NCBI GenBank assembly: GCA_900541935.1
Contig: UQLZ01000007.1
Span: forward strand, 1 to 64,000
Length of the DNA: 64,000 nucleotides
Source: an uncultured Prevotellaceae bacterium
GTDB taxonomy: Bacteria; Bacteroidota; Bacteroidia; Bacteroidales; Muribaculaceae
Reading direction: 5' to 3'
The notes beneath the pieces are model-generated. The model saw only the letters and a list, made by a program, of their open reading frames with translations. It was not told the DNA's origin and ran no database searches. A program made the translations under genes and the position numbers. Below are positions 62,465 to 64,000 of the stretch, piece after piece (position 1 is the first letter of the stretch; each line of letters starts with the position of its first letter).

Positions 62465-62989
62465 TTATTGCTCTATAATAGATTTATATCCTGCATTGTT
62501 TATTATGTACCACTTAATTAAACTCTTAAAACCCATATATACTTCAAAACATTTTCCTTCTGAATAGGCATACTTTCCCATTGTAAATATCCATTCTTTT
62601 TGTTTTCCAGTCCTCATCTTTATCGTTAAAAAAGCGACACTATATATCTCTTCATTGTCATTACTTAATGACATTTGGTATACATATTTGGGTATCGAAT
62701 CTATTTCTTGTGAATTGTTAAGCATCTTTATTAAGATATTAAACTCATTATAATCATATATTTCCACCAAATGTATTCTCCTGCCATACCGAACAACAGA
62801 ATCCACCTTCTCCTTGGGAATCTTATCACTGTTATAAGAAAATGGTATATAACTTATTGTTACTCTTTCAACCGATTCCGGTTTAATGGCATTTTCCATA
62901 TCTTTGTCTGCCAAAAAGACATGTGCATAACAGAAGTAACTTATTGAGACAAAGAGCAGTAATATTATAATTCTATTAAAATTTTTCAT
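62465..62989 (-). CDS. Secreted protein, candidate immunity protein (second copy)
   Basis: A 174-aa protein; the ATG at 62989 gives the signal peptide MKNFNRIIILLLFVSISYFCYA. An earlier start would add 11 residues ahead of it. The mature part resembles the previous gene's product in layout: ESVERVTISYIPFS / KEKVDSV / DYNEFNILIKMLNN against DSVEIRRVQWFL / REHFDSI / DYTLFIKILNSL. They look like distant paralogues. Its start overlaps the stop of that gene (ATGA), so the two are co-transcribed. The AT-rich codon use is distinct from the core genes. Function is inferred from position only. Confidence 0.65.
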   Translation of the reverse strand: MKNFNRIIILLLFVSISYFCYAHVFLADKDMENAIKPESVERVTISYIPFSYNSDKIPKEKVDSVVRYGRRIHLVEIYDYNEFNILIKMLNNSQEIDSIPKYVYQMSLSNDNEEIYSVAFLTIKMRTGKQKEWIFTMGKYAYSEGKCFEVYMGFKSLIKWYIINNAGYKSIIEQ

Positions 62990-63573
62990 TTTGAATATCC
63001 TTTTTCGTAAAACCAAAAACATAAATCATATAGATACACATTGTTTCTATATCTCCAATTCTCGTAATCCACATAGAATCTTGATGCAAACATCTCGCAG
63101 GTTTTTCCTCCTTTAAAATATATTATATATTTCGTGTTTGTCGGTATCGGGTCATTTGTATCTCCTGCCATTAACTGCCTCAGACTTATGTTTGGCTTGC
63201 TGACAAGTAATCTAACGTCTTTAGGAAGTACTTTTACATATTCGGGCTTTAGGGGATTCAATGAATTTAGAATTTTAATAAAGAGAGTATAGTCTTCTTT
63301 TTTAGTCAATACAATTTTTGTATAAGTCGCAGCTTTATTAACTATTGATTTTTCAAATTCCACTCCGGCATTATAAATGGAATCAAAATGCTCCCTACTT
63401 ACACAACTTTCAGGATTAGTCAAAAACCATTGAACTCTGCGTATTTCAACACTGTCAACCATATTTATATCAATTTGCGGATTTAACTTTCCGTATCCGA
63501 AAGCAAATCCTATATTCAAAAGTATCGTTAGCAATATAAATTTATTTGCCTGTTTTCTTTTTAAGTTTATCAT
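62986..63573 (-). CDS. Secreted protein, candidate immunity protein of the HELGH toxin
   Basis: A 195-aa protein with an N-terminal signal (KFILLTILLNIGFAFGYG). The mature part has an alpha/beta look with no motif I recognise (VDSVEIRRVQWFL, KIVLTKKEDYTLFIKILNSLNPL, YIIYFKGGKTCEMFASRFYVDYENW). Its ATG lies 32 bases inside the end of the toxin frame, the tight coupling typical of toxin-immunity pairs. An exported antidote would suit a toxin that acts in the periplasm. Confidence 0.68.
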   Translation of the reverse strand: MINLKRKQANKFILLTILLNIGFAFGYGKLNPQIDINMVDSVEIRRVQWFLTNPESCVSREHFDSIYNAGVEFEKSIVNKAATYTKIVLTKKEDYTLFIKILNSLNPLKPEYVKVLPKDVRLLVSKPNISLRQLMAGDTNDPIPTNTKYIIYFKGGKTCEMFASRFYVDYENWRYRNNVYLYDLCFWFYEKGYSK

Positions 63574-64000
63574 AATCTATATTGGATTTATAGATATAGG
63601 TTCCTAATGTATCTGTTTCTCTAACCGGTTCTCCTAACATTTCCGCTGCTGGTTTTTCTACTCCAACAATATTTCTTTTCTCCTCCTTATTTGAATATCC
63701 TTCAAATTTTTCTTCTTTAACTCTATCTATATAAGAATCATAATCCTCTCTAATGGCATCCGCATGACCTAATTCATGTAGAATTATCAGTGCTGGTGAG
63801 ATTTCCTTTTTATCTTCTTCTTTTCCGAACTGATAGACATGATCCAAACTGATACAGATATTGACTGTTTTACCATCTTTTGTCTCAACTGTATTTATTT
63901 CATAATTAGTACCATTTTGATTATTATAATCAATTATTATAAATGTTTTCTCCTTGTCATCTTGCAATCTTGCATAAATGTCTTTAAATGGCTGACCAAT
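63542..64000 (-). CDS. Toxin tip with HELGH metalloprotease-like domain (5' end beyond the window)
   Basis: The frame is open to the right edge (starting ...IGQPFKDIYARLQDDKEKTF), so the N-terminal part, probably an RHS body, is outside. The visible 152 residues include the zinc motif LIILHELGHADAIRED (~78-94 of the visible part) and a later EEKRNIVGVEKPAAEMLGEPVRETD segment, the pattern of M91/NleD-type effector proteases attached to RHS proteins (Glu ligand and LGEPVR end). It ends YDKLKKKTGK and overlaps the immunity gene by 32 bases. Calling it an RHS tip rests on its end structure and neighbours; no YD repeats are visible. Confidence 0.72.
   Translation of the reverse strand: MGQPFKDIYARLQDDKEKTFIIIDYNNQNGTNYEINTVETKDGKTVNICISLDHVYQFGKEEDKKEISPALIILHELGHADAIREDYDSYIDRVKEEKFEGYSNKEEKRNIVGVEKPAAEMLGEPVRETDTLGTYIYKSNIDYDKLKKKTGK

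Noticed and set aside
58560..64000. Toxin region as a prophage or integrative element
   Set aside because: No integrase, att repeats, tRNA junction or structural phage genes; RHS tips explain the atypical composition.

Overview
This 64 kb window is chromosomal DNA from an AT-rich member of the Bacteroidota, most likely order Bacteroidales. The evidence is several genes typical of that phylum: a fused LpxC-FabZ protein between lpxD and lpxA, a serine palmitoyltransferase (Spt) for sphingolipids, a DUF4827 lipoprotein between nrnA and glmM, a PASTA-domain membrane protein next to an RluD-type pseudouridine synthase, a type IX secretion C-terminal domain, a eukaryote-like (GT3) glycogen synthase, and many promoters of the Bacteroidota form TTTG-N19/20-TAnnTTTG instead of sigma70 boxes.

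Layout. 0.5-8.6 kb: purB, a pseudouridine synthase with a long Asn/Gln/Gly/Tyr repeat (broken by a 1-base frameshift), asnS, a Crp/Fnr regulator, an SDR, a lipoprotein esterase and spt. 8.8-12.1 kb: lipid A genes lpxD, lpxC-fabZ and lpxA. 12.2-14.0 kb: an adenine deaminase homologue with a lipoprotein-type signal and a frameshift, then an initiator tRNA-Met. 14.3-16.6 kb: TetR, a FabH-like ketoacyl synthase and FabG. 16.9-19.9 kb: nrnA, DUF4827 and glmM. 20-27.9 kb: CstA, an OmpA-family porin, an MFS carrier, serC-serA and purT. 28-29.7 kb: class I fumarase. 30-38 kb: a nucleotide-sugar and cell-surface cluster (DegT aminotransferase, HAD, gmd, fcl, metY, a BamA-like barrel, an acyltransferase and an IMPase). 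38-44 kb: Lrp and GNAT (divergent), glycogen synthase and glucan phosphorylase. 44-47 kb: ftsY, rimO and isochorismate synthase. 47-52 kb (minus): a T9SS cargo protein, a lytic transglycosylase and uvrA. 52-58.6 kb: a small acidic protein, PASTA protein, rluD, YihY, RNase P RNA, radA and a TrmH-family methylase.

58.7-64 kb (all minus strand) is the accessory part and the most unusual region: the C-terminal end of a polymorphic toxin/RHS locus. Three toxin tips each precede one or two candidate immunity genes. Two tips carry HExxH metalloprotease-like domains and are followed by secreted (signal-peptide) proteins. The third carries an HNH/Endo VII-like nuclease domain, split by an in-frame TAG, and is followed by two paralogous proteins without signal peptides. 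Two of the tips share a 144-bp nearly identical direct repeat encoding the RHS core end, which could let them recombine onto a full-length rhs gene presumably beyond the right edge.

All calls come from reading the sequence. No database search was possible, so family names are from motif recognition.
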